Part shown: positions 10,448 to 29,365 of the stretch, piece after piece | Layout: every line of letters begins with the position of its first letter | Position numbering within the stretch: position 1 is the first letter of the stretch | Origin: Haematococcus lacustris | Taxonomy: Eukaryota > Chlorophyta > Chlorophyceae > Chlamydomonadales > Haematococcaceae | NCBI GenBank assembly: GCA_030144725.1 | Contig: JASKMD010000013.1 | Coordinates: forward strand, 6,027,869-6,091,868 | Direction of reading: 5' to 3' | DNA length: 64,000 bases | Position numbers and translations under genes: made by a program | Notes under the pieces: generated by a model | Databases searched by the model: none | What the model was told of the DNA's origin: nothing | The model's input: only the letters and a program-made list of their open reading frames with translations

Positions 10448-13400
10448 ATGTCGAACCGCAGGATGCTGGACATGTGTTGGCTGAGCCTGATGATAGGAGT
10501 GTGCATAGCTGTGGCGCCCAGGGCCGCGGCAGCTCAGGAGCTGACGAGCGCAGGTGGGTGTCGCGCGCACTCCAGCATGAAGTCGCAGTGCTTCGCAGAC
10601 AGCTTCGTGTGCATACGCGTCGCACATGGTGCCACTGCATAGCGTGTTTTTATCGTGTATCGCAGTATCCGGCATGACCGGTCTGGCCCAGCACCTGGAC
10701 ACCCTTACTGCGAACGCGGCGCACGCAGCGACGCTCGCGGATGATGGTGCGTACCCATCGTAATACAGCGAACCTGGCCGCGCTGCCTGCGCGCGTGACA
10801 TGGGGCACGACCAAGTAACCTGTGGCATGCCTATTGGCTGCCGCAGCTTTGCCACAGCACGTCAGGGCCTGCAGCCAATGCTGCTGTCAGCCGAGTATTT
10901 GATCCCCAGCCTGGTGTGCATGGAAGTCATGCATGCCATGGCCATCCTGCACCCTGTGGTGGTCCACCTCCTGCCCTGTTGGCAACCTTACTGTGCCCCC
11001 TGTTGCTTGACCAGGTGCCATGAGCAGCCTAGCTGACGCGAACGCACTGCAGATGAGGCAGCTGCAAGCCTCCACCACCCCCTCCCTGACCCAGGTACAG
11101 CAGAGCACTGACCCAGGACCTGCGCCAGCCTCAGCAAGAGGAGCAGCAGGGGCTGCAGGGGCCCACCTGGGTACTTAGTTGTTACATAGGCAAGCCTTGG
11201 GTTGAAAGAGCCATCACTGGCTCTTGACTTCAGCAATGCACGGGTGGTAGTTTTCCCCCTTTTCTTAGCTGCATTGGATGGCTAGTCCTCGGCGGTTGCT
11301 GGATGGGGCACAGCTCCAGGATGGAGACACTGATATAGAGCCTAGTCAGGCAAGGCTTGAAGCCCATGCAGCTGGGGCCAGCGGCCAGGGCATGGCCTGT
11401 GTTGCCTGTGCAGGCAAGCCAAGTAGGTGAAGCTCTGACTGCCCGGCTGCAGCAGGCCACAGACAGCCTCACTGCCCTCATCCCGTCATGGAGGTGGGAA
11501 GAAGAGGCTTGCAAAGCAACAGGGATGGACTATGGGGTGGGATGAGGGGTGGGATGAGGGGTGGGATGAGGGGGGCCAAGGAGGACGAAGGAAGGCCTGT
11601 CCGCAGAGTTGTTGGGTCGGACAGGGACAGGGTTGGTGGAGAGGGACCAGGAGCAGGAGAGGGACAGGATTGGTGGAGGGTAGCCACACTCGAGGCCAGA
11701 GATTCCCTCTCTCCCTCCCCATGCCTTCTGATGAGAGGGCAGCACAGGGGGGGACACTGTTCTAGTTTGTTTCGTTTGCAGAGTCTTGCGGAGTGTTGAA
11801 TATCTGTTGCAGTCTGTAGGCAAGGTCTACTGCTGCCCAGATGATGGGTTGCTGGTGTGGCAGCCTGGTCAGCAAGGAAGTGGTCTGGGCGAGGGAGCAG
11901 GGAGAGGGAAACAGGGAGCCTGGGTGCTGCACTGATCTACTGCTGCCCAGACGCCAGGTGGCTGTTGTGGCAGCCATGCCTGGCTAAGCCCTGGGAGCTG
12001 TCTTGTGACCCTCCTAGTGTGCCAGCTGCTCAATGTAGGGTGAGGGACAGTCTGGCGTGTCGGGGTGCTGCTGGCATCGTGCTGTGGGTTAGGGTTTGGG
12101 TCAGGGTTAGGATCAGGGTTAGGTCAGGGCCAGGGCCAGGGTTAGGAATACCCAAATGCTAATCCTGATCCGGTGTTGCTGTCAAGGTGTTGTGAACTTG
12201 TTTGTCTGTGGCAGGAGCATGACAGCCAGCACCGATCCCACCATTGCCAACTCCATGGCCGTGATGTCGGACAGTACTCAGAAGCTGGTGCAGGGGGTCA
12301 AGGTGAGGGGGAGGGGCAGGGTGGGGCAGGGCGGCTAGCTAGTGAGCGTCGAGGTAGGGGGGCCTGCAGCGAGGGGTGGGGCGAGGACGGCAGGGCTGGG
12401 GGGCAATGGGTACAGGTAGGGCAAGAAGGGGCACGGCTTGGTGGGTGAAGGTAGGGTTGGAGGGGCAGGGGCGGCACAACAGGACGACCAGGCACAAGCC
12501 AATGACTAGCTATAACCTGGCCTGGAGCTCTTGCCGCTCCCCCTCTCCATGAGCCACTGTTCCTTCAGCCCTGCTCCTGGTCCTGCCCCTGCTCAGGCTG
12601 GCATTGACGCCGCGACCAAGCTAGTGTCTGCCTCTGTCAGGTCATCAGGGGACCAGGCCCAGCCCATCCTCTCATCCCTGAACGGTGAGCCGGGGCTCTT
12701 CACTGAGATGGGAAGGAGAGGCTTGCAAGGCAACAGGGATAGACTATGGGGTGGGCTCTTCACGCCCCTGACCCCCCACTCTTCAAACCTGGCCCCTGAC
12801 CCCTAAATCTTCAATCCTGGCCCCTGACCCCTAAAACTTCAATCCTGGCCCCTGACCCCTAAATCTTCAAACCTGGCCCCTGACCCCTAAAACTTCAATC
12901 CTGGCCCCTGACCCCTAAAACTTCAATCCTGGCCCCTGACCCCCTCGCTCTCCACACACAACTTCCCCTCACCCTCACCCCTCACCCTGCTGCTGCTGCT
13001 GCTCTTGCTGGCCTTGCAGCCCCTTGCCCCACCCCCCTTAGTGTTGCCCTCCCTCCCCCAGTGCTGCCCTCTAGCCTCTAGCCTCTCCTCTAGCCTCTCC
13101 TGCCCTCCCTCCTCCAGTGCTGCCCGCCCTCCATTCAGTGCTTCATGGCCCCCCCCTCAAAGGCAGGGAGGCAGCAGCAGGGTGAGGCTGAGAGGGGCAC
13201 ACAGTCCAGCTGCAAGAGGCTGGGTGGTGTGTGGTGTGTGGTTGCTGCCGCAGTGGTCCTGCCCAAGCTGTCCAGCCAGCTGTCCTCCCTCAGCGGGGTG
13301 CTGGGCAGTGCCGCTACCAGCCCCACTGCCACACAGCTGCGTGCATCCGCAAGTAAGCCCACCACCACCAGCACCACCACCACCACCACCATCACCACCA

Positions 13401-16400
13401 CCACCGAGCAGCAGCTGGCCTGCTCAGCTGGCAACACACACGGCAACAGCTAGGCTGCTGCACAGCGCAGTGCGCGGGGCAGCGGCACTGGCGGCCATGG
13501 ACCATGCCTCACATTGCCACTTGCCATGTGATGCTGATGGTGGTAGTAGTAGTTTTTGCACTAAGGAGGTAGGGCTCGGGTGGATACAAGTCAACCCCCA
13601 AAGTTAAAAGACTGATGGTGGTGGCATGGGGAATTCTCTGGCCTACCTTTTCATGTTCTATCATATTTGTTTCCCGCCCGGTATGTCTTTGTCCTGTCTA
13701 TGGCTCGCTGGGCCTGTACTGACGCCTTCCTGGAGCTCTGCGATTTGTGTACAGTGCTTACACCTGTGGTGGTTGTTTGAACACAACACCGCTAGCACCA
13801 CCCCGCTCCGCACTCCCCAGGCTCAGCCCAGCCCTGCCCTGCCCTGCCCTGCCGGCCACAGGCAGCTCTGCGCAAGGCCTGGGGAGCAACATACTGAGCG
13901 CCCTGCAGACGCTGCAGAAGACGCTGAGTAGCCCTCAGCAATCCTTGGTGAGGCTCAAGTCTGCTCTGCTTCAATCTCATGCATATCAAGGGCTGTGCAC
14001 TCCCTTAATCTCCCTTAATCAAAGGCCTTCATCTGTGCACATCCCGTCATTCGCTGGCTGCCAGACAAACTTACTCCCCCTCCTCCTCCACCACCCCCGG
14101 CCACCTCATGTTCCCATGCTACGCTCAACCTGCACCTCACCCTACACTGCATGCCACCAGTTCCGAGCACCTCCCTACATGTGCCCTACATGCTGCCATT
14201 GGAACATGACCAGTGCCATCAGGCAGGGCTCAACCACCTGCTCATGCCAGCGTGTCACTCCTCCACATCACTCCTGCACCTCCAACCCGTTTGCATGCCT
14301 CCCCTCACCTTCCTCCCTCCCTGGCCTGCCCACCTTCCGAGCTGTTTCTCAACCCATGCTCACGCACCCACCCTTGATCTTTCACCCCAATTCTCATTCT
14401 TGGTCATTCTCGCCACTCAGCCCCTCAGCTGCGCCCACCCACGCCAGCCCCTGCTCCCCATCGCCCCTGCTCCCCATCGCCCCTGGCCACCCCCACGCCA
14501 CCCCCACACCCACCCCAGCCCCAGCCTACCGCCCATGCATCCCGCTCATGCGCTGCCTGCCTACGCAGACCAACCCTCAGCCCCTGTTCCAGCCAGGCGA
14601 CATCATGAGGATTGCCAGCCAGGTGGTCAACGCAGGCACCAGCCTGGGCTCCGCTGCCAGCACGTCTGCCAACAAGGCGTCGCTGCTCAACCAGGGTGAG
14701 TGGGGTTGAGGACAGGGGGACCTGCTGGAGGGGGTGTGGCAGAGCCTGGGTTAGGGGTGGCTCTGGGGGTGGCTCTTGGGTTGGCTGGGGATGGCTCTTG
14801 GGTTGGCTGGAAATGGCTTTGGGAGGGAGGTTTTCGGGGTGGCTGTGGGGATGGCTCTGGGGGTGCCTTTGGGGGGGGCCAAACAATCTTTGCAGCGGCA
14901 CCAGCAGGGGTTTGAGGGCGTAGCAGCTGCAGCTAAGCAGTGTAGGGGTGGCTGTGGGGATGGGGTGGGGTGGAGTTACAATAATCCGGCAACAGCACCA
15001 GGAGGAGCCAGCGAAGCAGCTACGGCAGTGGGGCAGGGGCTGCCTGCCCAATCCCATCCTATGGCACCTGGACCCTGTTCTGTTTCCAGCCCTCCTCCTT
15101 GCTGATTGCCTCGGCCCTGCCCTGACCTGCTGCCCTTGTGCTGCCCGCAGGCGTGTCTGGCCTGTCCCAGCTGCTGAAGTCCTACCTTCAGCCCACCACT
15201 ACCACTACCACTGTCTCCCCCAGCCCCACCCTGTTTGGCTCCCAGCTGCAGTCCCTGTCCAGCCTGGTCACGGCCAACCCTTCGCTGCTGACCCAGTTCA
15301 GCTCCCTCTTCCAGAACTGGGTGCGTCGTCTCCACCAGCTTGTGTCACACTACCATCTCCCCTTCGCCTAAACCAGCTGTAGGGGTGGCAGCAGCAGGAG
15401 CAGCAGGGGCAGCCTATCCAGCTCCATGTAACAGCAGCACAGCATCCTGCATTGAGCATAACAAACTGACGGTCGAAGGCTAGAGAATGCTAGATCTCAG
15501 GCTAGTCCAGCCTTGCTGCCACTGGGTTCGTAAGTCACTGGGTATCACATGTGTGACTTGTATGATGACTTTCATCATGACTTGTATGTCCACTGAGCTA
15601 AGTGTGTCCACCTCCCTCACCTGGGTACACCAATCCAGCCATGGCACCCCATGTGTGCATCCCTGACCCAGGGCTGATCACGCCACCGTGGCCTTGCTTG
15701 TGGCACCATGCAGGCCCTCCCCTCTGCTGGCCGTCGGCTGCTGCAGGACGGTGCTGCCATGCCTGGTGAGATTTAGGCACATTCACATGCTGCTCTGGCC
15801 ACGCATGGAACCACACCCTCCATGTGGACCCTCCCACCCTCAACAACCCCCACCCCGCCATCCCTCCAACCCACCACATTTTCCCCTCCGAATCCCTCGC
15901 CATCCTCCACCCTCTACACCCCCTCTTCACCCCTAGCCTGCCATCCAATGCCTATTATCCACTACCTGCCCTAACGAACCCACACCCTACCTTGCGACTA
16001 ACCCTTCCACACCCCCTCATGCAGTCTCTCGCTACCATCTTACCCCCCTCCATCCCTAGCCTGCTGCCTCATGCCTGCCACCGCCAGCCTACCATCCACT
16101 GCCTTCCTGTCTGCCATCGCCTGCAGTGTTCACCATGTACAGCCCCAGCGGCAGCAATCTGGGCAAGCCCATCAATGGTGGGGACCTAGGCAGCGCCCTG
16201 ATCGCTGCCGTGTTGGCCGCCAGCAAGGACCCTGAGGCCCAAGCTGGGCTGCAGGCCGCAAACACCGTGACCACCAACACCCAGGTAGAGGGGAGGAGGG
16301 GGAGGGAGGAGGGCAGGGATGAGGTCAGCCTGCTGCTGCCGCTGCTGCCGCTGCTGCCGCTGCTGCCGCTGCTGCTGCTGCCACTGCTGCTGCTGCTGGC

Positions 16401-19400
16401 ACCCTTGTCGCTCCTGTTCCTGCTGCTGCTGTTTCTGCTGCTGGCATCAGCTCTACTCCTCCCTGCCTTTGCAGAGCTTGTTCGGGACGCTGTCCGACGT
16501 GGCGGGGCGGCTGCTGCCCAGCGCCTTGGTACTGCCTCAGCTCGTCACTGGCCTCACCAACACCACCACCAGCACCAGCACCCCAGCAGCCACACCCACC
16601 ACTGCCAGCACCCCTGCTGCCGCCACCACCACCAGCCGCAATACCTTGGACATGATGAGCCTGCTGCTGGGACCTGTGAATGACACTGACACGGTAAGTC
16701 AACCAACCTTGGGTCAGGGTTAGCCACTTGAGGTCAAGGTCTCCCTAAAACCCCACCTGTCTAGCTGTCTGGTCTTTGCTTGACTTGAGGATTAAGGTCC
16801 TCCCTGGGGTGTGAGCCAGACGATGACAGCAGGTGACGCTGGCCAGCGCGCTGGGTTGCTTGCAGCGCATGTGTTTGTGTGAGGGGTGGGGGTCCGTAGT
16901 CTTAGTCCTAGTGTGCACCCCACACTGCCCTGCGCCCTGCCACCCTGCCTGCCCATCTTTCTTGGCTACTCGCCTTCTACCTTTGACCTTTTGCCACCCT
17001 CTCTTCCTCCCATCATCCAGGTAGAGAGCAAGCCTCTAAGCTGCACCGAATGTGTGATCTTGACGCAGGCGTCGAACACATCGAGCTGGCTGTCGTTGTG
17101 GCCCACCCTCGAGTATGATGGCGACTACGACGCGACCGCGCTGCCAGCCAGCAACAACACCGCATCTGAGCCGTCGAGCGCGGCCAGCCCCGCCGCACTG
17201 ATGGCCCAGTCCGCCGGTAGCCTCGCGAGCAACACCACTCGCAGTGCCAGCAGCGACAGCAGCAGCAACAGCAGCTTCCCGCTGTTGGAGTCGCTCGTCA
17301 AGATGCTGGGCGATTCCCAGAACAGCACCCGCGTCAACACATCCGCGCTGTTCCGCAGCTCGTCATCCTCCATGCCCTTGATCGACTCCCTCACCAAGCT
17401 ACTGGCGGGGAACAGCAGCGCGACCACACTGAGGCCTGCCAGCCCACCACCCCGCAATGTGACCACTTTGTTGTCCGAGCTGCGCAGCGGCAGCCTGCTG
17501 GGCGGAGGGGTCGCCGCTGTCAGCAGCCCGGCCGCCAAGCCGGTGCTGAGCGCGAACGACATCGGCACCGGCAAGAACGTGCAAGTGCTGGCCAGCCAGA
17601 TGCAGCAGGCAGTGGGTGAGGCGTTGACAGGACTTGGGTCTCTGTCCTCTGCCGCTCCAAGCACCAAGGCTGCGACCCCAAGCTCAGCACCTGCCCTGGG
17701 CCTGCTGGGCGAGCTTGGCAGTGGCAAGAATGCCGCTGCCTTCGCAAACCTGGTGGCTGCCAACATGGTCACTCCTGGGGCCAGTGCTACCGCACCTGCT
17801 ACTCGGGCAGCTGTCACACCCTCTCCCTCCCTGGCCGCCGTGGCTGCCAACCTGGGCAGTGGCAAGAATGTGCAGGCCCTGGCTACTCAGATGGGCCAAG
17901 CAGCTGTGACGCAGCTGGTGTCCAACATCAGGGCCTCCGTGAATCCCACCACCACCACCACTGCAGCCGCCGCAGCCACCCCTGCCACCCGGCTCGCCAG
18001 CGCGTTTGCTGACTTGGGCACCGGCAAGAACGCCGCCGCGATTGGCGAGGCGTTGGGTCTCTCCACCTCGACCGCAACTGGCAGCAGCCCCTGGGCAAAC
18101 TACGCGACGTGGAAGACGCTGTCCGACTGGAGGGCGGCACTGACGCCTGCACCCGCGCCCTCGCCTGCTGCTACCAGCACCAGGGGCCGCTCGCTGCTGG
18201 AGCAGGCTGGGTCGACCAACAACAGCGCGGTCACTCTTCCCTTCCTCACTTCTGTCTCGAGTCGGGTTGCACAGAACGTCAACGCCACGCCCAACGCTGT
18301 GACCAAGGCGGTCAATGCTGTCATCGACTCCATGAACAACGCGTCCATGCGCGTCCGCAGCAGGGTCACTGGTCTGCTGCCGGCACTGAACTCCAGCATC
18401 GCAGGCAGGGTCGGCACCAGAGCTAACAGCACCACAGCGAAGCCTGTGACCGGTGCCAAGCCCGTGTTGAACGTCAGCGACATCGGCACTGGCAAGAACG
18501 TGCAGGCGCTGACGAGCCAGATGCAGCAAGCCGCGAGCGAGGCGGTGTCCGGCTTCCGGCAGTCGACCCCGGTCGCCGCCGGCCCAGCTGCGGAGGCCGT
18601 CATCGCTAACCTGGGCACGGGCAAGAACGTGCAAGCCCTGGTGACCGAAGTGCAGACTAGCCTGGGCCTGCCAGTGGCCAGCCCCGTGCAGCCAGTGGCT
18701 GCAAGCTGGGGTTCAGGACAGAACTTGCGCACGTTGTGGGCCCAGCTGACATCCATGCTGCCAGGCTCTGTGGCATCCCCCTCGTCGACACCAGTTACTG
18801 CGTCCAGTGGGCGGGTGCTGCTACAAGACACCGTCGTCAACACCACCTTCCCCTTCCTGGCCGCTGTGACTGAGCAGGTTGCACAGAACCTGAACACCAC
18901 ACCCAACGTAATTGCCAAAGCCGCTGTCAACGCGACAGCCGCACTCCGAAGTGCTGTCGGCAGCCTCCTCCCTGGTCTTGCCAGCAGCAGCAACAACACC
19001 GCAGCAGCAGCTGCCAAGTCCGTGTTGAATGTCAGTGACATCGGCACTGGCAAGAACGTGCAGGCGCTGACAAGCCAGATGCAGCAGGCCGCCAGCGAGG
19101 TGATGTCCGGCTTGCGGCAGTCAACCCCAGCTGCCACGGGTGCAGCTGCACCAGTCAACTGGCTGACTGACGCAACCTCCAAGCTGTGGACAGGGCAGAA
19201 TGCACAGGCTGCGCTGGATAGGGTGGGGCTGGGTGGCCTCTCCACCACCTCCACCAGCCTCAGCGACCTTGGCACTGGCAAGAATGTGGCGAGCATGTGG
19301 CAGTGGTTCACCAGCACAATGCAGCCCTTCCTGCGTCGGGGTGCAATCCTGGGCACTGCTCCTGCCCCAGTGGCGACAGGACGGGTGTTGGCGCAAGCAT

Positions 19401-19462
19401 CAGAGGAGGGAGTGGGGGCCTCTGCCGGGCCTATGGGTCGGAGGTCAGGGGGTCAGAACTGA
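10448..19462 (+). CDS. Secreted GTGKN-repeat protein, 14 exons, about 1291 aa (unrecognised family)
   Basis: Exons: 10448-10553, 10666-10746, 11015-11094, 11414-11493, 12215-12302, 12597-12684, 13254-13352, 13862-13947, 14569-14695, 15151-15320, 15714-15765, 16127-16284, 16475-16693, 17021-19462. All junctions are GT-AG and close in phase, giving 1291 codons plus TGA. The N-terminus (MSNRRMLDMCWLSLMIGVCI, then an Ala run before QE) is a clear signal peptide. Residues about 35-480 are Ser/Thr/Ala/Leu-rich and probably helical. The last exon repeats a motif of the form (D/N)(I/L)G(T/S)GKN(V/A)xA eight times (starts near 17557, 17711, 17848, 18011, 18479, 18607, 19037, 19264), with GQN variants near 18707 and 19190. 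GR-x-L-(L/A)-(E/Q) occurs four times. Many Asn-x-Ser/Thr sites and only two Cys in the last exon suggest a secreted or extracellular-matrix product. I do not recognise the family and infer no activity. GKN sits in no P-loop context. Confidence 0.72.
12770..12945 (+). repeat. 29-bp-type minisatellite in intron 6 of the secreted-protein gene
   Basis: Five or six copies of CTTCAATCCTGGCCCCTGAC followed by CCCTAAA(A/T), between exons 6 and 7. Shorter G-rich repeats lie in neighbouring introns (GGGTGGGATGA three times at 11535-11572; GGCTCTTGGGTTGGCTGGGG at 14770-14815). Confidence 0.8.
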
Positions 19463-21615
19463 CCAGCAGCAGCAGGTGGCCTGAATGATTGCATGCAGGG
19501 TAGAGCAAGCGGTTGAGACGGCAACCTTGGGGGCTGGCTTGCCTTGTGATCTCATGCTTGTGAGTACCAATCGTGATCCTTGTCAGTCCTGCAATAGTCG
19601 TGACCGTCATATGCCTCACCACAGCCGTGATCTGCTTCGGTTGCCTTGCAGTGGTTTGTGACCCTTAATGCCTGACCTTGCTTGTCCTGCGGTCGCTGCG
19701 ACCCTTGTTGGTCTTGCTGTAACTGTGCATCGTTGAACATGTGCCAGTGGTTGGAGTGCTGTGTTTGCCGAGTAGTGTAGGTACATGCAAGCCGTAGCTT
19801 AGTCGTCTGTGAGGATAACAAACATTTGTATCTCTTCATTGTGTTCTTGTCTAGCGTGTAACACACGGTTGCGTCGTAAGAACAGCACTGATGGGTGACG
19901 GCCAGTACGCCACGGCTCCATGGTTTGCCACCTCGGCCACCTCGGCTGCTACTGGCAGTGCGGGCCTCAAGACTTCAATCATTCAAGCCTGCACTGCTAG
20001 TCAAGCAATCAGTGATTCCCAGTGATTCAATCCATGTAGGATGATGTAGTGGGGTTTGCAGCCATCCAGTCGAAACTACCAAACCATTACACAGTGCCCT
20101 GCAGCTGTGAGCGCCAACCCGCTGTGCTGCTGACTGGCCCTGCTTGGCATCACTGCTGCACAGCCTGGACCGCTGCCATGCGCATCAGCTACCTAAACAT
20201 ACCCAAATTGCGTCCATGAAACCAGGGTGTTGATGTAGTGCCTGGAGCCGGTCATTAGGGCCGCTTGAGAAGATGGCTGACACCGCTTTAAGCCACTGCT
20301 TGGCCGCCCTCGCCCTCTAACAGTTTGAAACTGACCGCAGCGCACTCTCACGGCTAGGTGCACAAACAAAGATGTGCACGAGCTCAAATCGAAGGCATGC
20401 AAGTTCTGAGTAGTGCCCATCTACACAGACAGGGGTCAGGTGATGCTGGGATACTCCTGACATTTGCTTGCTCGACTGGCACCTGGCATGCCTTGAGTGG
20501 GCCGCCTTGCAATCCGTGCAGCCCTGCCCCTGCTCCTCCCTGCCTCTAGCATTCCACTGAGGTGGTTAAATGCCCACTAGAGAAGGCAGGCAGGCAGGAG
20601 GGTGCAGGCAGGCAGGGGGTGCAGGCCCACTAAGGAAGCCACCCGATGCTCTCCTACAAGCGCTGCATGTCAAGGGTGGAGCTGAGGAGCGCATGGCAGG
20701 TCCACAGATGAGCATGTTGGTCATGCAGATGGTCAGAAGGGGCAGCTCAGATGCACCACGCATGGACACTACACCAGCTGCGCAGCTGAGCACCCAGGTT
20801 TGGGTCCTACCCACCCGCTGCGCAGCCGAGGATCAGGTTGTGGTAGCCACCCTGTGGGTCACAGCTGGGTCTCACATGGTTGCCAGCCCAGCTTGCAACC
20901 AGTTGTAACGCATGTCGCATGGATGCATGAATGCATAGAGTGTGAGTCTGGCAGCCACCACGCCATCCAGCTAGATTGAGGCGTGTCAGCCAGCCGTCGG
21001 GCTCCTGGAAGCCACAGCTCACCCGTTGCAGACAGGGCTGTCTGGCTGCATGGGGGCTGCATGGGGGGGTTGCACTGGGTCACCGCCGGGCCTCTCCACC
21101 ATCATGTAGCACTGCCTGGCAGCAGTGGCCAGCCTGTGGGTCACCTCAGTGCTGGAGCGTCACGAATTCCTCTCTACGAACACATGGCGTGCCGGTGGCG
21201 CCGGTGGCACCGGTGGTGGTGGTGGTGGCACCACTGAATCTTCTCAAAGCTTCAGCACCAGCACCCTCTGGATGTGTGTGGGTGCTGGGGATGGGATTTA
21301 AAGAGTGGGTTTCATTCCCTGTGCGGCTCATCGTCGCTCCAGCAGGTGTTGGAACATTGAGTGTGGGGGGTGGGTGGGGGGTGGAGGTACGAGGAGTGGT
21401 TAGCTGGGGTGGTGACGGCGGCAGATCCCAGAGTCGAGGGCTGCGGTGAAGGTGGTGAAGGCTCCCATCGCTGTTGTGACCATCACTGTTGGTAAGACGC
21501 TTGAAGTCCCACACTGACAGCAGCCGTGTGGCCTCAACACCCAGGTGGGGTCACCACCAGCTGAGTGGGGTGGGTCTAGGGCTGCTGGCAGCAGCCAGGT
21601 GTGGCTGTCTGGCCT
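19463..21615. other. Convergent intergenic region between the secreted-protein gene (+) and IFT52 (-)
   Basis: About 2.1 kb holding the 3' UTRs of both genes. Open frames here (for example 20570-20908) lack motifs and splice support. No RNA gene seen. Confidence 0.5.
19719..19862 (+). terminator. Candidate polyadenylation signals (TGTAA) of the secreted-protein gene
   Basis: TGTAA, the usual poly(A) signal of Chlamydomonas and relatives, occurs at 19719-19723 and 19858-19862. These are 257 and 396 bp after the stop. Which one is used cannot be told from sequence. Confidence 0.4.
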
Positions 21616-28145
<6,530 letters not shown>

Positions 28146-28565
28146 ACTGCGCCCGCTGTGCTACATAGGCCTCCACATGTCGTCCATTTCAAAGGGAGAC
28201 GTCGTCCATGCCCTGATCCGGGCTCACCTCACGGCCTACCCGAGTTCACCTGGTGGTACAGCACGCAAATGCTGGGAGGGCGACACTCAGGGCAACCACC
28301 TAAACGGAAATGAGACTTGCTCTTTTACTCCTGCCACTTCGTGAGGTTGGGAAAACGTAGGTTGTGATTTTTCGGGTCGCTATGATCAGACACTGCGGTC
28401 AACTGACAGATGGCATGCCGTGGACATGCCAGGACGAGCCGATCACTACAACAAAGCGGCGGTTGCGTGTCGCGCGAGCTTCAGCAAACTAGACCGCAAA
28501 AGCGATGGCAGCAGGAGCAGAACAGTGATGAGGCGGGTATGTGGGGCCGAACGAATATGGGCCGG
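28146..28565. other. Upstream flank of IFT52; no gene
   Basis: Probable IFT52 promoter and 5' UTR side. No specific element recognised. Confidence 0.4.
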
Positions 28566-28752
28566 TCAGCACATTATTCCCCTACTATTACTACAGGGCA
28601 GGGGCTGTTTTATTTGTAATCCGGCCTGTTTGCATGCAACACATCCGGCACCAATACCTGATTCACTACCCCAACCCACTTGCGAAGGCCGGGCAATCGA
28701 TGTTGGCATGAAACACATGCTCTGATGGAAGCAATTGCTTCAGCATTGCCTA
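28566..28752 (+). repeat. Dispersed repeat, 187-bp copy (second copy 60062-60246)
   Basis: From CAGCACATTATTCCCCTACT through GAAACACATGCTCTGATG, matching 60062-60246 in direct orientation with scattered substitutions. Probably transposon-derived; it adjoins the relic at 28764. Confidence 0.8.
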
Positions 28753-28763
28753 GGTCACACATG

Positions 28764-29009
28764 CTATTGTGCTACAGGCTGCTGGGCTAGGGCCTTGGGG
28801 CCTCGGTCTCGCAGCTTCTTGAAGCCCAATGCTGGGTACTCCTTGCCCTTGGCTGGAAGCCTTCCTCGGTGTGGCCACCTGCACAGCTCCAGTGGGCGCC
28901 GCTTGCTCTCCCCTGCCCGCTGGAGGTTGAGGGCTGCGTTGCAGTCCCTGTTCACCCATTTGCCAAGGTCCCCAGGGGCACCACATGAGCCCCCGCACTG
29001 GCACCTCAA
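28764..29009 (-). pseudogene. Fanzor/TnpB-like nuclease relic, C-terminal part
   Basis: The minus-strand frame reads CQCGGSCGAPGDLGKWVNRD, then NAALNLQRAGESKRRPLELC, and LPAKGKEYPALGFKKLRDR. The CxC residues followed by RDxNAAxNL match the zinc-ribbon and RuvC-III block (usually DRDxNAAxNI) at the end of TnpB and eukaryotic Fanzor proteins. The GES-RPLELC and GKEYP tails are typical, as I recall, of chlorophycean copies. The expected Asp of DRD is Asn here. No N-terminal domain precedes it, so this is a truncated relic. Family assignment is inference from motifs; dead-copy status is well supported. Confidence 0.6.
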
Positions 29010-29365
29010 ACCGCTTGCTCCAGGCTGACCGCAACAAGCAGGTGCTCACGGATCAAGTGATCTTTTACCGCAAAAGCTTGTACCAAGAGACCGCATTACA
29101 GGGACAGCAAATGATTGCTAGGAAGGATTATCTTCAGGATAGCAAATCCCAATGCCACTGCCCACAGGTCCCATGCAGCCATGTTGCCCACGGTGCAGCC
29201 TTGGAGCCTCACCAAGGGTCTCTCACCAAGGGTCCGGGACACCTATGCATCGGGGAGGGCAAGCAGCCGCCGCATGACCTGTCCTAGCGACCTGCTCTCT
29301 GCTGGCCAGGACCAGGCCTGGTGCTGTGCTGGACAGCTGCTTCAGGGATTGCATGTCAGCACCTG

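Noticed and set aside
17557..17581. GTGKN read as a P-loop (GxxGxGK) nucleotide-binding motif
   Set aside because: The upstream Gly spacing and a following Ser/Thr are absent, the motif repeats eight times, and the protein is secreted.
17125..19356. Long minus-strand frames (246-418 codons) opposite the GTGKN exon
   Set aside because: Antisense shadows of a codon-biased GC-rich exon; the plus strand has a signal peptide and a consistent splice chain.
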